Assembly (NCBI RefSeq): GCF_026914265.1 | Contig: NC_069133.1 | Location: forward strand, 49,536,182 to 49,600,181 | Length of the DNA: 64,000 bases | Direction: 5' to 3' | Origin: Mya arenaria | Taxonomy: Eukaryota; Mollusca; Bivalvia; Myida; Myidae | Shown here: positions 13,190 to 25,739 of the stretch, piece after piece | Numbering within the stretch: position 1 is the stretch's first letter | Layout of the letters: every line of letters starts with the position of its first letter | Made by a program: the position numbers and the translations under genes | Notes under the pieces: generated by a model | What the model was told of the DNA's origin: nothing | What the model saw: only the letters and a program-made list of their open reading frames with translations | The model's database searches: none

Positions 13190-13484
13190 TGCATCAGTCA
13201 ATTGTAACCATGCCCCCGCCCCCGGTCCCGGTATAGCAGGGACTTTTACTTTCGGTCCAGCCAAACCCAGCTAAAGTCCCCGACCTGCGGAGATAATCTG
13301 ATGGTAAAGTCCCCACCAAATGCACCGCACCCAAGGGACATTAGGTGAAGCCCCATCCACACTGTATTTTCCGGGAAGACCTGGCACTGCGGGGCCACCT
13401 GAAAGGTAAAAACATGGCCCATTTCGCCGGCTATCCCCGGTATACCCCCGGATGTGAGAGCCGTGGTTACAATTGACTGGTGGA
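13190..13484. mobile_element. PIF/Harbinger-like MITE, intact copy
   Basis: The terminal inverted repeats are TGCATCAGTCAATTGTAACC on the left and, inverted, TCCACCAGTCAATTGTAACC on the right. It is flanked by TAA at 13187-13189 and 13485-13487. A 3-bp T/A-rich target duplication is typical of PIF/Harbinger; assignment to that superfamily is inferred. The interior is GC-rich with alternating CCCCGG blocks, unlike the AT-rich surroundings. The minus-strand frames here are repeat-derived. Confidence 0.75.
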
Positions 13485-13934
13485 TAATGATACATAGTGA
13501 TCCAAGCTCATGCCAAGATGATTTCTGGTCTGACATCGCGAGGTTAGATATTCCAAGCATAAAAAGCCTTGACAGCATTTGAGAAAGACTGTTGTGAGAT
13601 TAAATCTTCATTACTTTACTATTTCACAACATAAGGGATTTTTATTGAATATTTTGATTTTGTTCCCCAAACGCCACAAGTCAACTGATTAATTAATACA
13701 AATTCAATTATATCTCCACCATTTTCGGCACTGCATTGTTAAATAAAACTCAAAAGTTACACTTGTAAATTATTTAACCAAATACCTTTCCCTCAAATAC
13801 TTCACAAATTTATATTGATCTATCAACAACAATGCATCACCATACTGTATCTCTGACGGATTTTTGATTTTCATTCTTGGCTAGAAAACAAAAAGTGAGC
13901 ACAAAGCGTCTTCAGAAAAAGAACTTTTAAAGTA

Positions 13935-14321
13935 TGCACCAGACAATTGTAACCACGCCCCCCCCCCCCGGATTTTCATCCAGCCAATCCCCGGTAAAAT
14001 CCCTGCCCTGCGAGAACGAACTGGTGGTAAAATCCCGTGAATAACCCCACACCCCGGGGATCTAAGGTAAGAGCAATTTCCTGATATATTTTGAGGGAAG
14101 ATAAAACCACCGCAATCACCCAGCATTGCGAGGACACTAGTTCTGGCTTCCATAACTGTTATGTTGATATTTATTTTTTTGATGTTTACAACACGTCCAA
14201 AAAGGTAATATATAATGTGTTCGCTGAAGTTCTTTAGCTACGAGGGCACCTGAAAGGTAAAAACACAGCCCTTTTCCCTGGTATAACCTCGAGGGGGCCG
14301 TGGTAACAATTGACTGGTGCA
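13935..14321. mobile_element. PIF/Harbinger-like MITE, second copy with internal insertion
   Basis: It shares ends with the element at 13190 (TGCACCAGACAATTGTAACC on the left; CAATTGACTGGTGCA on the right) and the GC-rich interior, plus about 70 bp of AT-rich DNA near 14155-14225. Flanking triplets are GTA and TTA, so the target duplication is decayed. Confidence 0.7.
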
Positions 14322-14814
14322 TTATGTAAGAGAGGAAATCAAAATTGAGCATGCAAGATTGTTTTATCAATGCCATGGCGATGGTTTATCACAATGTCAC
14401 GTACTTACACTGAGAGTGGCTCCAAGATTTTTCTATGCACATAGGTAAACAATCATCTTATTCACAGATGCTGTGCACATATCCATATATTTGGCTTCAT
14501 TTAGAATGAAACTTCATAAATAAGTATGCGCATATTTGATATTTTTTATCTCCATTTTGCAAAATTGAAATCATATGAGTTTTTCAAACGAACTTGTATT
14601 GCTTGAAAATGAACGTGTCAAATTAAAAATGCTACCCTCGGTAAGATGAAAATAAATCCGTTTGATGGTGGTAAGCATTCAATGGCGGCTTTATTGATAA
14701 ATTTCCTCAATAAAACACTATGAAATTCACATCATCAGCATCCGGAAGTAGTGATAACATACATGTCTGAATCATTCGGCTGCTCTGATCAGAGTAAATT
14801 TTGAGGTCAATAAG

Positions 14815-15238
14815 TAGACTGGTACCCTGATTTACTTTTCCTCAAAAATATAAAGTTATACAGGTACGCGGCATATGGGTTTTAGTTAACATTAATAGTA
14901 TTTGAACAATAAATACCAAAAATAATGTTGTATTTAAAAAATTGCTAAGTGCCATGCGATGAGTAGTTAAAAAAACTTTGTATCGAAAAGAAAAAAATCA
15001 CGGAAACATGCAAATTATGTCGAAAAAAAGATCAGGGACCGACTTCGGAATACCAACATTGTATACAAAAGATAACACTACTTTTTTAAACCAACTTTCC
15101 TGGTTGTTTTCTACTTAGACCGCACGCTTTATTCGCTTTTAATACGTATGAATTCACAAGAGATTTCGAATGCGCGACGGGCACCACGGTTAGCTGATAC
15201 TAATTTCTTTCCGGATAAAAGCGAAAGAGGGTACCAGT
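14815..15238. mobile_element. Possible MITE with ACTGGTACCCT ends
   Basis: ACTGGTACCCTGATTTACTTTT near 14819 (listed here to its first 20 bases of similarity) is mirrored at 15215-15238 by AAAAGCGAAAGAGGGTACCA, about 75% identical when inverted. The interior has no coding content. Target duplication not resolved. Confidence 0.4.
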
Positions 15239-16418
15239 ATATCAATACAGAGCATTGAACGGAAAAACCTCGATGCGTACTTTTCCAATATGTTCATATT
15301 CTTATTGCATATAATCTGACCGTATGCAAGAACATTCATGTGGTTAACCCGATTAACTCACTCGCTACGTATGCATTTATTGTGCTTCATTAAAAGAACA
15401 TACAGTTAGCTTGAATTGTTAGGAGAACTAATTTTATTGGATGTTGTGATTGTAATCAGTTCTGGTACTACTTTGATTATTCAAATTCGCTAACGGCAAT
15501 CCAATCAAAATACAGCGTATGAATGCATTACGTCAGTGAACCCTCAGATGCGGCTTGAAAATGCAGACATCGCGGTTATGGCTATGAACTAGGCCACAAG
15601 TGCCCTAGTCCAAAAACTGTAATACCATACTGTAATTTTCTGATTCCGTATCTTGCTAGTGCGGTGTGTAGTATAGGAACTACTATTGAGTCGCTGAAAA
15701 TAGCCTGAAAAAAATACTTAAAAAGCCTATCCAAATTTCAGATACATACCATTACCTAATGTTATTCATGCCACCAGCAGCATGTAACTAATCTGGAACA
15801 CGGTATTCAAAAAACACATGAGGATAAGCACGAAGCAGAGAACAACACTTCAGATCTATCTAGATAACCAGTTGTTTGCTATTTCGAAGATCATAAATTG
15901 TAACATAATCATAAACATGGGCAGCTCGCCAATACAAAAAGAGGCGAAGTCGCATCATCGATAGTTGAAGCGATTGACTCACGAACTTGCCTCAGTTCTG
16001 TTATGTTATAATAATAGTAAAAAATTCGTGCGAAAATTCACTTTTGTTAAAATGGCCGCGAAACGTCATAAGGAAATGACCATTTGTTTAAATACTCGTG
16101 AAAGAAGTACCGTTTATGTGAGTTGTTTTTGTGCTGTGACAATTAATGAGTGTTTTTGTATTAGCAGTTATTTTAAATATGCTGAGATATAAAACACATT
16201 CTTCTCATTTTGCTCAATAAAGCGAATTCTGTAACTTCTGATTTATGTCGCTAGAGTATCTTCCCTTGACTTCGATACATAAAAGTGCGTAACATATTCA
16301 TACCCGCAAGCCATTCCTTATTTAGACATATGACAGATAGCGGTAAATTTAAACCATTTGAAACCGAAAAATAATAAATAGATGTGTAGTAAGGTATATA
16401 AATGGAATATAAAATAGG

Positions 16419-16535
16419 TTTCTGGTGACCTGCATCACGTCTCGTTCGGTAAGTAAACACGAATCCGTCTACTCATGTGGTCTCGACGGATACGTTTTAA
16501 CCAACCGAACTCGACGTGATACAGGTCACCAGAAA
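16419..16535. repeat. 32-bp inverted repeat pair
   Basis: TTTCTGGTGACCTGCATCAC with CTCGTTCGGT (16419-16450) is mirrored by ACCGAACTCGACGTGATACA and GGTCACCAGAAAA (16503-16535), leaving a loop of about 50 bp. It lies directly left of the 149-bp array. Function unknown. Confidence 0.75.
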
Positions 16536-16561
16536 AGCGTCCTTTAATTCAATTAATAATA

Positions 16562-17400
16562 GTCCCTATATATTACGTTAACTACAATGCTAACATCATT
16601 TATCATGAAGCAAACTGTTATTTATACCGGCTCGAATGATGTTTCTATTTGCACCATTAAGGACATTTAAAAGTACCGCAATTAGATTATGGGACATGAC
16701 TGTGTTCCCCATATATTACGTAAACAACAATGCTTTTTTGAACATCATTTATCATGAAGCAAACTGTTATTTATACCGGCATGAATGATGTTTCTATTTG
16801 CACCATTAAGGACATTTAAAAGTACCGCAATTAGATTATGGGACATGACTGTGTTCCCCATATATTACGTAAACAACACTGCTTTTTTGAACATCATTTA
16901 TCATGAAGCAAACTGTTATTTATACCGGCATGAATGATGTTTCTATTTTGACCTTGAAGGATATTTAAAAGTACCGCAATTAGATTATGGGACATGACTG
17001 TGTTCCCCATATATTACGTAAACAACAATGCTTTTTTGAACATCATTTATCACGAAGCAAACTGTTATTTAAACCGGCATGAATGATGTTTCTATTTTCA
17101 CCTTGAAGGATATTTAAAAGTACCGCAATTAGATTATGGGACATGACTGTGTTCCCCATATATTACGTAAACAACAATGCTTTTTTGAACATCATGTATC
17201 ACGAAGCAAACTGCTATTTTCAGATTTTTTCACCATTAAGGACATTTAAAAGTGCCACAATAAGATTATGGGACATGACCGTGTTCCCCATATATTACGT
17301 AAACAACAACGCTTACATCATTAATCACGAAGCACAATGTTATTTATATCGGCATGCATGATGTTTCTATTTTCACCATTAAGGGCATGTCGCAATTAGA
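16562..17400. repeat. 149-bp tandem array (about 5.5 copies)
   Basis: The marker GTTCCCCATATATTACGT starts at 16704, 16853, 17002, 17151 and 17283. Spacing is therefore 149, 149, 149 and 132 bp, the last unit carrying a deletion. A diverged first unit starts at 16562. Monomers share GGCATGAATGATGTTTCTAT and AAAGTACCGCAATTAGATTA. A single diverged relative occurs in segmental copy 2 near 30840-31000, so the amplification is specific to copy 1. Confidence 0.93.
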
Positions 17401-17509
17401 ATAAAGAACAAGGCCGTGTCCTAAATATTAAGCGAATTATCACAAATCATCACAAAAAAACTATAAGGGTCATTTGGTTACTATTTAAATCCATAACAAA
17501 CCTCGTTCC

Positions 17510-18840
17510 TTGTGGTTAAAAACGCGTTTTAAATGTTAGTATCACGTGAAATACACGAACGTTTAATACGTTGTCAGCTCCGATGATGTGTAGTAGTAAA
17601 TAAATTTGGTTGTGAATCACTTTGTTTCATGTTGGAGTCTTTTCTTTCATTATCAGAACAACAATTGGCAACCAATAAGCAGAGCCCGTACCGTTCAATA
17701 AGTAACATGCGGATGGTTTTGTCAACATCCATTCTATGGTGGCATATAACTGCCGTATTAAAGGTAACCTTCGCATGTTTACGTTGCGAATTGTTTCGTG
17801 TTAACCGCTTAATTTTCGCGATATCATCTAGCTATCTAGTTAATATTCGCGTTACCTTTTTGGTAAGATAAATATCATAAGACTAAAAACAGGCTTGGAA
17901 GTGCGGCTTTTCGATGCTCACTACTTTAAGGCTTGAGTTTTAGCTAAAAGAGTTTTGTAATAAACACCAGTACATGTTTAGTTTGAAATCGAACTCGAAA
18001 GTATGGATGTGAAGCTAGCAGTCTAGCAGTCTGGCAGTACAGCAGTGAGGAAATATTACGCTGTTGAAATGTGTACTCTGATATAAAACTCAAAATGAAA
18101 ACTAATTCTTTCGTCCCAAATATATATTAACGTAAGCAATTCATGTATCTATCTAGTACGTGAAATTATTTTTCTGTCCCATAAACAGATTAGAAAAGAC
18201 GGTTAAGCATTGTTTTATTACTTCCCTTGATTATAGTGTTTAGCTGTCTTATATAAGAACACTCTACATAATTATACAAAACGGACATCAGTCCTTGCCA
18301 CGCAATATGCCGGATGAATTTCAACCAATAAAATTATTTTGTTTACAAAAGTGTCATTTTTACACTGTCTTAATTGCAGTGTACATATTGCAATTGATTA
18401 TATGCCAAAATATTCATTTTTATTTTTAAAAACATCTTTCGCCGTGTGTTCGTAAACGTAATGACAATACACTTTATTAACCTTACAAGTTGATTAAGGA
18501 CCAATCCTCGGATACTGGATAAAGACTTTCAGTAAACTGGATAATAATGTCCTTAAGACGTTGTTTTTTCTCTACAGCGTCGATATATAACAGTTATTAT
18601 AAGTTTATGCCGGACTGCGAATATTTTTGGTTTTATTGTGAAAGCCTGATCAAGTCTTACAACTATCATTGTTAACAGTTTTTTATTACCCACTTTTAAT
18701 AAATTATCTGTTATGTCGTGTATGCACGTGTAGTTTCATTTCAAAATTCCACGCGACCGTAAGCGATGATTCGCGTTAATTTCTGAAAATTCGTATACAA
18801 ATGAAACTGCACAATTATGTCCAATTATGTTGGTTAGCCT
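17510..18840. other. Non-coding; contains left member of a 45-bp inverted repeat
   Basis: No gene. The notable element is 18003-18047 (see next entry). Around 18740-18830 the sequence resembles one arm of the foldback MITE at 32.6-33.0 kb (GCGACC..AAGCGA, GTTAAT, ATACAAAT). Confidence 0.5.
18003..18047 (+). repeat. 45-bp inverted repeat, left member
   Basis: ATGGATGTGAAGCTAGCAGT followed by CTAGCAGTCTGGCAGTACAG and CAGTG. Its exact inverse is at 26792-26836. The unit contains internal (C)TAGCAGTC repetition. Similarity stops sharply on both sides. Confidence 0.9.
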
Positions 18841-18849
18841 GTCCAGACA

Positions 18850-21330
18850 GAAATGGTAAACTTCGATTGAAATCTGTTTATGTTCAGATTGTAAAATATT
18901 TGATAGAAAAGTTCAGCGATCGAAACGTATGTATTGGTTTTCAATGCAACAAGAACTTTTAAATGACTGCAATGTAGACCAAAGTCGTTTCTGGAAATCT
19001 ATTGGTAAAGTGGGTGTCGGCCACTCGAAGCATAAGCAGATTCCAATGGAAGTGGTGTTGGATAATGGCAACATTTCCAATCATTTGACAGATGTATTAG
19101 ATAAATGGAAGTCAGATTATAGCTCTTTGTTTAATAACTCGAGGTTTACTGATACCCCAACGGTTGTTAACGATTACATTAATAACAATGAACATATATC
19201 CTTTTTCAACAATCGTATACATGTAATGGAGGTTAAGAAAGCAGTTGATAATGCGAAATCCGGTAAATCTTGTGGTATAGATCAACTCCCGGCAGAAATT
19301 ATTAAAAATGACACTTCGGTTATGTTTTTACATGTTTTATTTAATATCTGTTATAATAAGGGAATTGTTCCGTCTATTTGGAGTAAATCGATTATAAATC
19401 CGTCATATACAAGCTGTATTGTAATATTTTAAATGCACGCCTCAGTGGTTGGGTGGAGTCGAATAATCTGCTTGTTGATGAACAAAACGGCTTTCGGAGC
19501 ACGACTGACCATATTTTATCTTTAACCTCTCTCATTGATACTAGGAGAAAAAAGAAATTAAGTACATTCTGCTCCTTTATTGACTTTCGTAAAGCGTACG
19601 ATTTTATTAACAGAGATAAACTTTGGGCTCGGCTTAGCGGCTGTGGCGTGTCAGGTAAAATGTTGACAGCTATAAAGTCAATTTATTCATCTGTTCTATC
19701 TTGTGTAAGAATTAACGGTTATAAAACTGATTGGTTTGAGACACACTGCGGTCTCCGTCAAGGTTGTATTTTGTCTCCACTGTTGTTTAACATGTACATC
19801 AATGATCTAGCTGTATATTTGAAATCATTTGGTAAAGGTGTAACAATCGACAACGAATGTATATGTATTATGTTATACGCAGATGATATTGTTTTGTTAA
19901 CTGAAAATTCAGCTGATTTGCAGTTTTTATTAAGTGCCTTATATGACTGGTGTTGTATGAATGACATGGAGATTAACTGTAGTTAAAGCAGTGTTGTTCA
20001 TTTTAGACCAAAGGCTCATGAAAGAACAAGTACAATTTTCAAATGTGGTCAAAATACTATTGGTGTTGTTGAGAGATACACATATCTTGGTTTAGTTCTG
20101 CATGAGTTCTTAGACTGGAATATTACCGCCAAGGCAGTAGCTCAGAGTGCAAGCCGGGCATTGGGCCTGGTTATTGCCAAGTGCAAGTTAATTGGGGGGG
20201 GGGGGGGGTCTACACTAAGCTTTTTGATTCTGTTGTGTGGCCTGTTATTAATTATGGGATAGCTATATATGGTAATAAGTCCTTTTCCTGTATAAATGCT
20301 GTATTTAACAGAGCCATGCGGTTTTTCCTTGGTGTGGGTAAATATACTACCAATGCTGCAGTTATAGGGGAAATGGGGTGGTTGCCATTAGAAGTCCGAC
20401 AGTGGAAATCTATATGTACCTACTGGTCTCGCCTTTCCAACCTTGGTTTGTCACGGCTCAATAAACGTATTGCACTCTGGGCTGGTGCAAGGGGGAGTAA
20501 CTCATGTCGTAACTGGTTTTATTTGGTTAAGCAGAAACTGTGTTCTCTGAACCTGTATATTTATTGCAGTATTGAAATCGTTATACCTAAACATGCTATT
20601 TTAAGTAAAGTAGAGGAGTTGTTGCTGCATCAGTTTACGCAGGGCTGGTTGGCTCAGATTAATAGTACAGTTGGTACATCAGGTAGAGGGCGCAACAAAT
20701 TGCGTACATACTGTTTGTTGAAAACTGAATTTGGTACAGAAAAGTACTGTAAAATAATCATGCCGCTGCAGCATAGGTCGGCACTGAGTAAATTTAGATG
20801 TGGTGTAGCTCCTCTACGAATTGAAACTGGCAGATGTATATACTTTTAAGTATGTAGATGTTTACTTATTGTACTTTGTGATATTCTAATAGGTCACACA
20901 AATGATATTGGTTCCTTGTTATTAAATGAACCTCCTATATAATGGTCGGTAAATCCAATTTCACCTGCTTGTTTTAGTGTTTCTGGGAGCTTCTGTCAGT
21001 ATTAAGTCGGTTGTTTCACTTTTTTCTATGGGCTCTTAAAGCAAATCTTATGCTCATTGATGGAAGAAAATTGTTTGTGTGGCATATTAGTGTTTAATTT
21101 GTAAGTACAGTTGTTGTTGTTGTTGTTGGTTTTTTTTTACCAGTCAGTATCAGTCACATATTTTATAACAAGTCTGTATTTTATTTTGTATTAATATGTT
21201 CTGTGTATTTGTCAAATAGTCTCCTGTAATTCTGTATAGAATGGCCATATAATTATTTGTTTTATGTGTTGCATGTAACTTTTAGTATGTATATGGACGA
21301 GACTCTAATAAAGATATAAATCTAAAAATC
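18850..21330 (+). pseudogene. LINE (non-LTR retrotransposon), 5'-truncated and frameshifted
   Basis: Three consecutive frames (18929-19432, 19453-19986, 20181-20849) read as one reverse transcriptase polyprotein. Visible parts: an N-terminal RT region with KSGKSCGIDQLPAE, the FIDFRKAYD motif, GLRQGCILSPLLFN, the catalytic YADD in MLYADDIVLL, a thumb segment with YTYLGLVL, then a C-terminal region ending in QHRSALSKFRCGVAPLRIET. The breaks are an early stop/deletion near 19390-19430, an in-frame stop at 19984, and a G-run of about 13 bases near 20190. No endonuclease domain precedes the RT, so the copy is 5'-truncated. The 3' UTR ends with GGACGAGACTCTAATAAA near 21307. Clade not assigned with certainty. 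It is not expected to be active. Confidence 0.92.
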
Positions 21331-21339
21331 CATAGAGTA

Positions 21340-23115
21340 TCAGCAGAGATCTGCAGAGATAAGGATCTAAGCTTAGAAAAACATATTGAATAAAGCTTGT
21401 GACATACATTTCACTAACAAAATCGTAGGCGGGGGCGTAGCTAGCCCTCTATTCATGTGGATTTATATTTGCTGGGGGGGGGGGGGCGTATGCCCTCTCT
21501 GAAAACTTTGAAAACCCTGATGCAATCTGGTGTATTCTGAGGTGCTTTTTTATTTAGTTATGGAAAATGGTTTTTGTGGCTGGTTCGAGTGATGTCGTTT
21601 TCATAGTAAATGCATTTGCATTAAATACATTTGAGAACGCTTTGTATTTTAGCGTATTCTGCGATATTTCACTCGGATATGAACTGGTTTGCCAATGACA
21701 ACAGAACACGTCCGTGTTGGATCGTGTAACTCCGTGTTGGAAAGTGTTGCCTGGGAATACAATTCCCGGAAATTCTCCGAGCCATAAAAAGGCGTCATGG
21801 CATGTGCACCAGATCCAAACCTTAAATCTGTTAATTCTTCTTAAAAGTTCATCTGAAATAAACGAATTGTTTTACTACAAGAAATGCCGGTAATGGCACT
21901 TATACATACCATAAAAAGAATCCCAACACGAATTAATTATACTGTTTAATAATGTTTCTATTGAATATTACAAAAACTGGTCTACATAAGCTGCTGATAA
22001 GCCTCGATATGAAGTTCTGGCTTCGGTAGCTGCGACCGTATCTCTGTGGGACACATTAAGGAGTTTGCAGGAAATCGTTGAAATCGACCGTTTTAGTTTC
22101 AAGTAGTCAACTGTTAAATGCTGCTCTAGTCTTTGTGTTTTAAGAAGGTTACAGCATTGCATTAAGAACCGAATAATCAGAGTCTTTATTCATAACAGAG
22201 ATTTCAACAATGTTCTTAAAAACCTGCAAAGTGTTACAGCATCAAGCTTATTCTTTGGGTTAGCACAGTTAGTTTTCACCATTCCGTCGATGCATAATTG
22301 GTAAAATTCAGAATCACAGCAAATGGCTGAGCGATATCAACTTCATCACAAAATGCTTCTATGTATTCCGTTGTCACTGAACAACTAGGGCGGGGTCTGT
22401 TTTGGCTACATGGTCATTCATTGAATAAATTTGGTAGAGGACCACTAGCCAATGTTTCTGCCCTTGAGTTCGTTTTAATGAAAAGTAAACGGACGGACGG
22501 ACGGACGGGCGCATGCATGCGCATACGAAGGACAAATGAAGATGACATAAGCTTTATGGCCTTTGTTCAGCAGAGTCTGATGTTACATGTAGTACATTTA
22601 TCAACATGATAAGAACAATAATGAAATCTTGAACACCTTAATCTTAACGTAAATTTCAAGTTTTTAAAATTAACGTTACGCCTTTATCAATAACAGATAC
22701 ATTGGAAGTTTAGTTATAAATAATATAACGTTGTGTTAACAGACAAACATAACAATACAATAGTTTGCTAATGAGCTCAAGATGCAGACCATGCAGAGAA
22801 TTCAAACCCAGCTTTTAGGCTTTTAAACTGAAAAAGGTAAAATTCCATATAAACCCGTATTAATTGCAAATTATAACTTGCTATCACGAGATTATTTTGA
22901 CAACAAACAGAAATCTGACCACCGTTCACAAGTGTTTGTTCTCATAACTTACATGAGCGAATATAACTACCTTTAAGTTATTAAGCTATATCCTTATTTT
23001 TGTTCATTTAAAATCAACATATTAAGGTACATTTGCAATATATTATAAGTGCACCGAAAGTTTAACATAGGAAAAGCAAGATATGTGCATTGTTATTAAT
23101 ATGTGAGTAAAGTTA
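21340..23115. other. Non-coding
   Basis: No gene seen. It contains a poly-G tract near 21472-21487 embedded in a GGCGGGGGCGTAGC motif like those at 33.7 and 35.3 kb, and a short (GGAC)n run near 22490. The 82-codon frame at 22361-22609 has no recognisable domain. Confidence 0.5.
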
Positions 23116-23128
23116 GCAGCACAGTCTT

Positions 23129-23190
23129 ATAGCAGCTAGCTACCAGCAGCATCAGCAGCTCGCTGCTATACTGGTGGCTGCTAGCCGCTA
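23129..23190. repeat. Hairpin-forming palindrome rich in AGCAGC
   Basis: TAGCAGCTAGCTACCAG at 23130-23146 faces CTGGTGGCTGCTAGCCGCTA at 23171-23190, with an inner palindrome AGCAGCTCGCTGCT. It is compositionally distinct from the AT-rich surroundings. Nothing identifies a function. Confidence 0.6.
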
Positions 23191-24750
23191 CATTATTTTA
23201 CTATTATCTTACTATGAATGTTATAATCTATACTTACTTGATACTTCTATAGTTTATGATTGTTTGTTGTTTCCAGTTGTATAGAAATATATCAGTATGA
23301 AAAAAAATGATCTTTCAATGTTTTAGCCAATTCGGTAAAATTTAGATTTCCACAGGTTTTTTTCTAAGCGGCCCACCAATCAACCAATCAAAACATTTTG
23401 ATTTGAAAGGCCAATTTTTTCATCGTATAAAAAGGGGCAACGGGACCATACAGACTAAAGTAATCTATATTTATAGTATCGAAATTATGCCTCCAATTTT
23501 GTCTGACAGATTACCATTATTAATATGTATGATAAATGTTTAAAATCCCTTTATCCTCGTATATCTTTATTTGATGAATACCCCCGAAGTGCCATAAAGG
23601 TCAATAGATAATGCTATTAAAATATGCATTTCTTCTGAAAGATTTATCATCGAGCCATAGAGAATTACGATACAAGGTCATTAGTGTTTAGAAAAAAAAA
23701 AGTGACACAATTTCTATAAAATATTGACTCCCCCTATAAAACAAGAACTGTCGTAGGCCAACGCGTTCGACTATTCGCCGCGTTGTCTTAGATGTGATAC
23801 AATAATTGGTGTATATGTGCTTTTCAAAACAATAAACCTGTAAAATTGAAAAGTTAACAGAAGAGACGCCACACTGCGGCGAAACCAGGATTTATAATGA
23901 TGGACAGAAGAAATTCAGCATTCATTGTAAATTTCAGTTTCAACTGTATTTTCTTTCTATTTTTAATAATGTTCAGTGACCTAGGCCCGAAATGCAATTC
24001 CATGGAAGTCCTCAAATAAACTCTTCCGACCTACTAACAGAGGCGGGAATCACGTGCTACATTGTTTTGATACCAAGCACTAAAAATGGTAGAGCCCAGT
24101 GAGATGGTATGTATTTTTGTTTATTTTCTCTTCATAATTAAACAATTAAATTTCCTAACATTGACCCCGTTCCAGCGCCAAATTTTCCCTGTAATTTGGT
24201 ACCTTCATTTTGCACACAGTTCTGTAGTTTACTTGGAATGAGTGTCGCAAGTATTCAATCGAGACGAAATGTGCTGCGGAAAACTTTGAACCAAACCACC
24301 TTAGCGATGAATCAGGGCTGTGACACATGTTCACGTACTTAATGTGCCCAAACCAGAGTATTCCCAGAACAATGTCCTTTATAAAGTTGAAGTGATTCAT
24401 AATGCCTACCAACCTGGCATAGTGGCAATACATATGATTGTTTCACGTACACGCGTCAATGTCTCGAACATGAGACATACCAGCGTATTTTGTGATGCAT
24501 AGGGCAGTGTTTTCGTTCTTTATGTACCAAAACAAGAGTTTTCCAAGAAGAATGGCAAATGTTAGATGACGTGTTTCCAAATGGCTTTAACTCGGGCACT
24601 GTTGCAATATCTATGATCATTTCGCGGTGCATGAGGCAAATTTTGGCTACTCAGGTCAAATTCCCCAGCGATCTAAATAGCTCATGTTGTAGGCATTGTG
24701 GCCTAGTTCAACGCGTAACTTTTCGTTATGGTCCTCTTAGTCGAATATTC

Positions 24751-25739
24751 GGGTCACACGTTCAAAGTTGACCATACTCACCCCGCATTTTTGCTCCTGG
24801 GGCCCTTTTCGCCCCGTACTGCTGGACTCGTATATCATCTGATTCCTAATGTCCTTATATCCAGATGCTCTACTAGTCACTGGCTTTCACCCAGTATATC
24901 ATACTGCTGGGGGAAAACTCGTTAAAGGCTGTGACACACGTTCAAAGTTGACCATACGCACCCCGCATTTTGGCTCCTGGGGCCCTTTTCGCCCCGTACT
25001 GCTGGACTCGTATATCATCTGATTCCTAATGTGCTTATATCCAGATGCTCTACTAGTCACTGGCTTTCACCCAGTATATCATACTGCTGGGGGAAAACTT
25101 GTTAAAGGCCGTGACACACGTTCAAAGTTGACCATACTCACCCCGCATTTTGGCTCCTGGAGCCCTTCTCGCCCCGTACTGCTGGACTAGTATATCATCT
25201 GATTCCTAATGTGCTTATATCCAGATGCTCTACTAGTCACTGGCTTTCACCCAGTATATCATACTGCTGGGGGAAAACTCGTTAAAGGCCGTGACACACG
25301 TTCAAAGTTGACCATACTCACCCCGCATTTTGGCTCCTGGGGCCCTTTTCGCCCCGTACTGCTGGACTCGTATATCATCTGATTCCTAATGTGCTTATAT
25401 CCAGATGCTCTACTAGTCACTGGCTTTCACCCAGTATATCATACTGCTGGGGGAAAACTCGTTAAAGGCTGTGACACACGTTCAAAGTTGACCATACGCA
25501 CCCCGCATTTTGGCTCCTGGGGCCCTTTTCGCCCCGTACTGCTGGACTCGTATATCATCTGATTCCTAATGTCCTTATATCCAGATGCTCTACTAGTCAC
25601 TGGCTTTCACCCAGTATATCATACTGCTGGGGGAAAACTCGTTAAAGGCTGTGACACACGTTCAAAGTTGACCATACTCACCCCGCATTTTGGCTCCTGG
25701 GGCCCTTTTCGCCCCGTACTGTTGGACTCGTATACCATC
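24751..25739. repeat. 180-bp satellite-like tandem array (5.5 copies)
   Basis: The block CACACGTTCAAAGTTGACCA starts near 24755 and then every 180 bp exactly (24935, 25115, 25295, 25475, 25655). Each unit also holds GCTCCTGGGGCCCTTTTCGC and CATACTGCTGGGGGAAAACT. Copies differ at only a few positions, such as ATACGCA versus ATACTCA and GTCCTTA versus GTGCTTA, so the array is young. Although 180 is divisible by three, every unit contains stops, so it is not coding. Confidence 0.97.

Larger units (their letters stand above)
6240..17510. repeat. Segmental duplication, copy 1 (expanded)
   Basis: Flanking DNA of the receptor gene at 7763 matches flanking DNA of the one at 28036. On the left, about 6235-6360 aligns with 26855-26985 (blocks around GTATATTAACA and TATAAAACA). 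On the right, 9600-9700 aligns with 30050-30130 (CCTTGCCAGTAAT-type blocks). Then 17340-17500 aligns with 30900-31060 (GGCATG..GATGTTTCTATTTT, CCGTGTCCTAAATATTA, AAACTATAAGGG). About 10.0-16.5 kb has no counterpart in copy 2, so copy 1 gained, or copy 2 lost, roughly 6.5 kb including MITEs and a short ORF. Edges are approximate. Confidence 0.75.

Noticed and set aside
13246-14376. Minus-strand frames of 74-110 codons with Gly/Pro-rich sequence
   Set aside because: They lie inside two GC-rich MITEs with inverted ends; the apparent coding comes from base composition.
18929-20849. Active retrotransposon
   Set aside because: At least two frame breaks, an in-frame stop and absence of the endonuclease region show it is dead.
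24751-25739. CRISPR array
   Set aside because: Units are contiguous 180-bp tandem copies without unique spacers, and the genome is eukaryotic.
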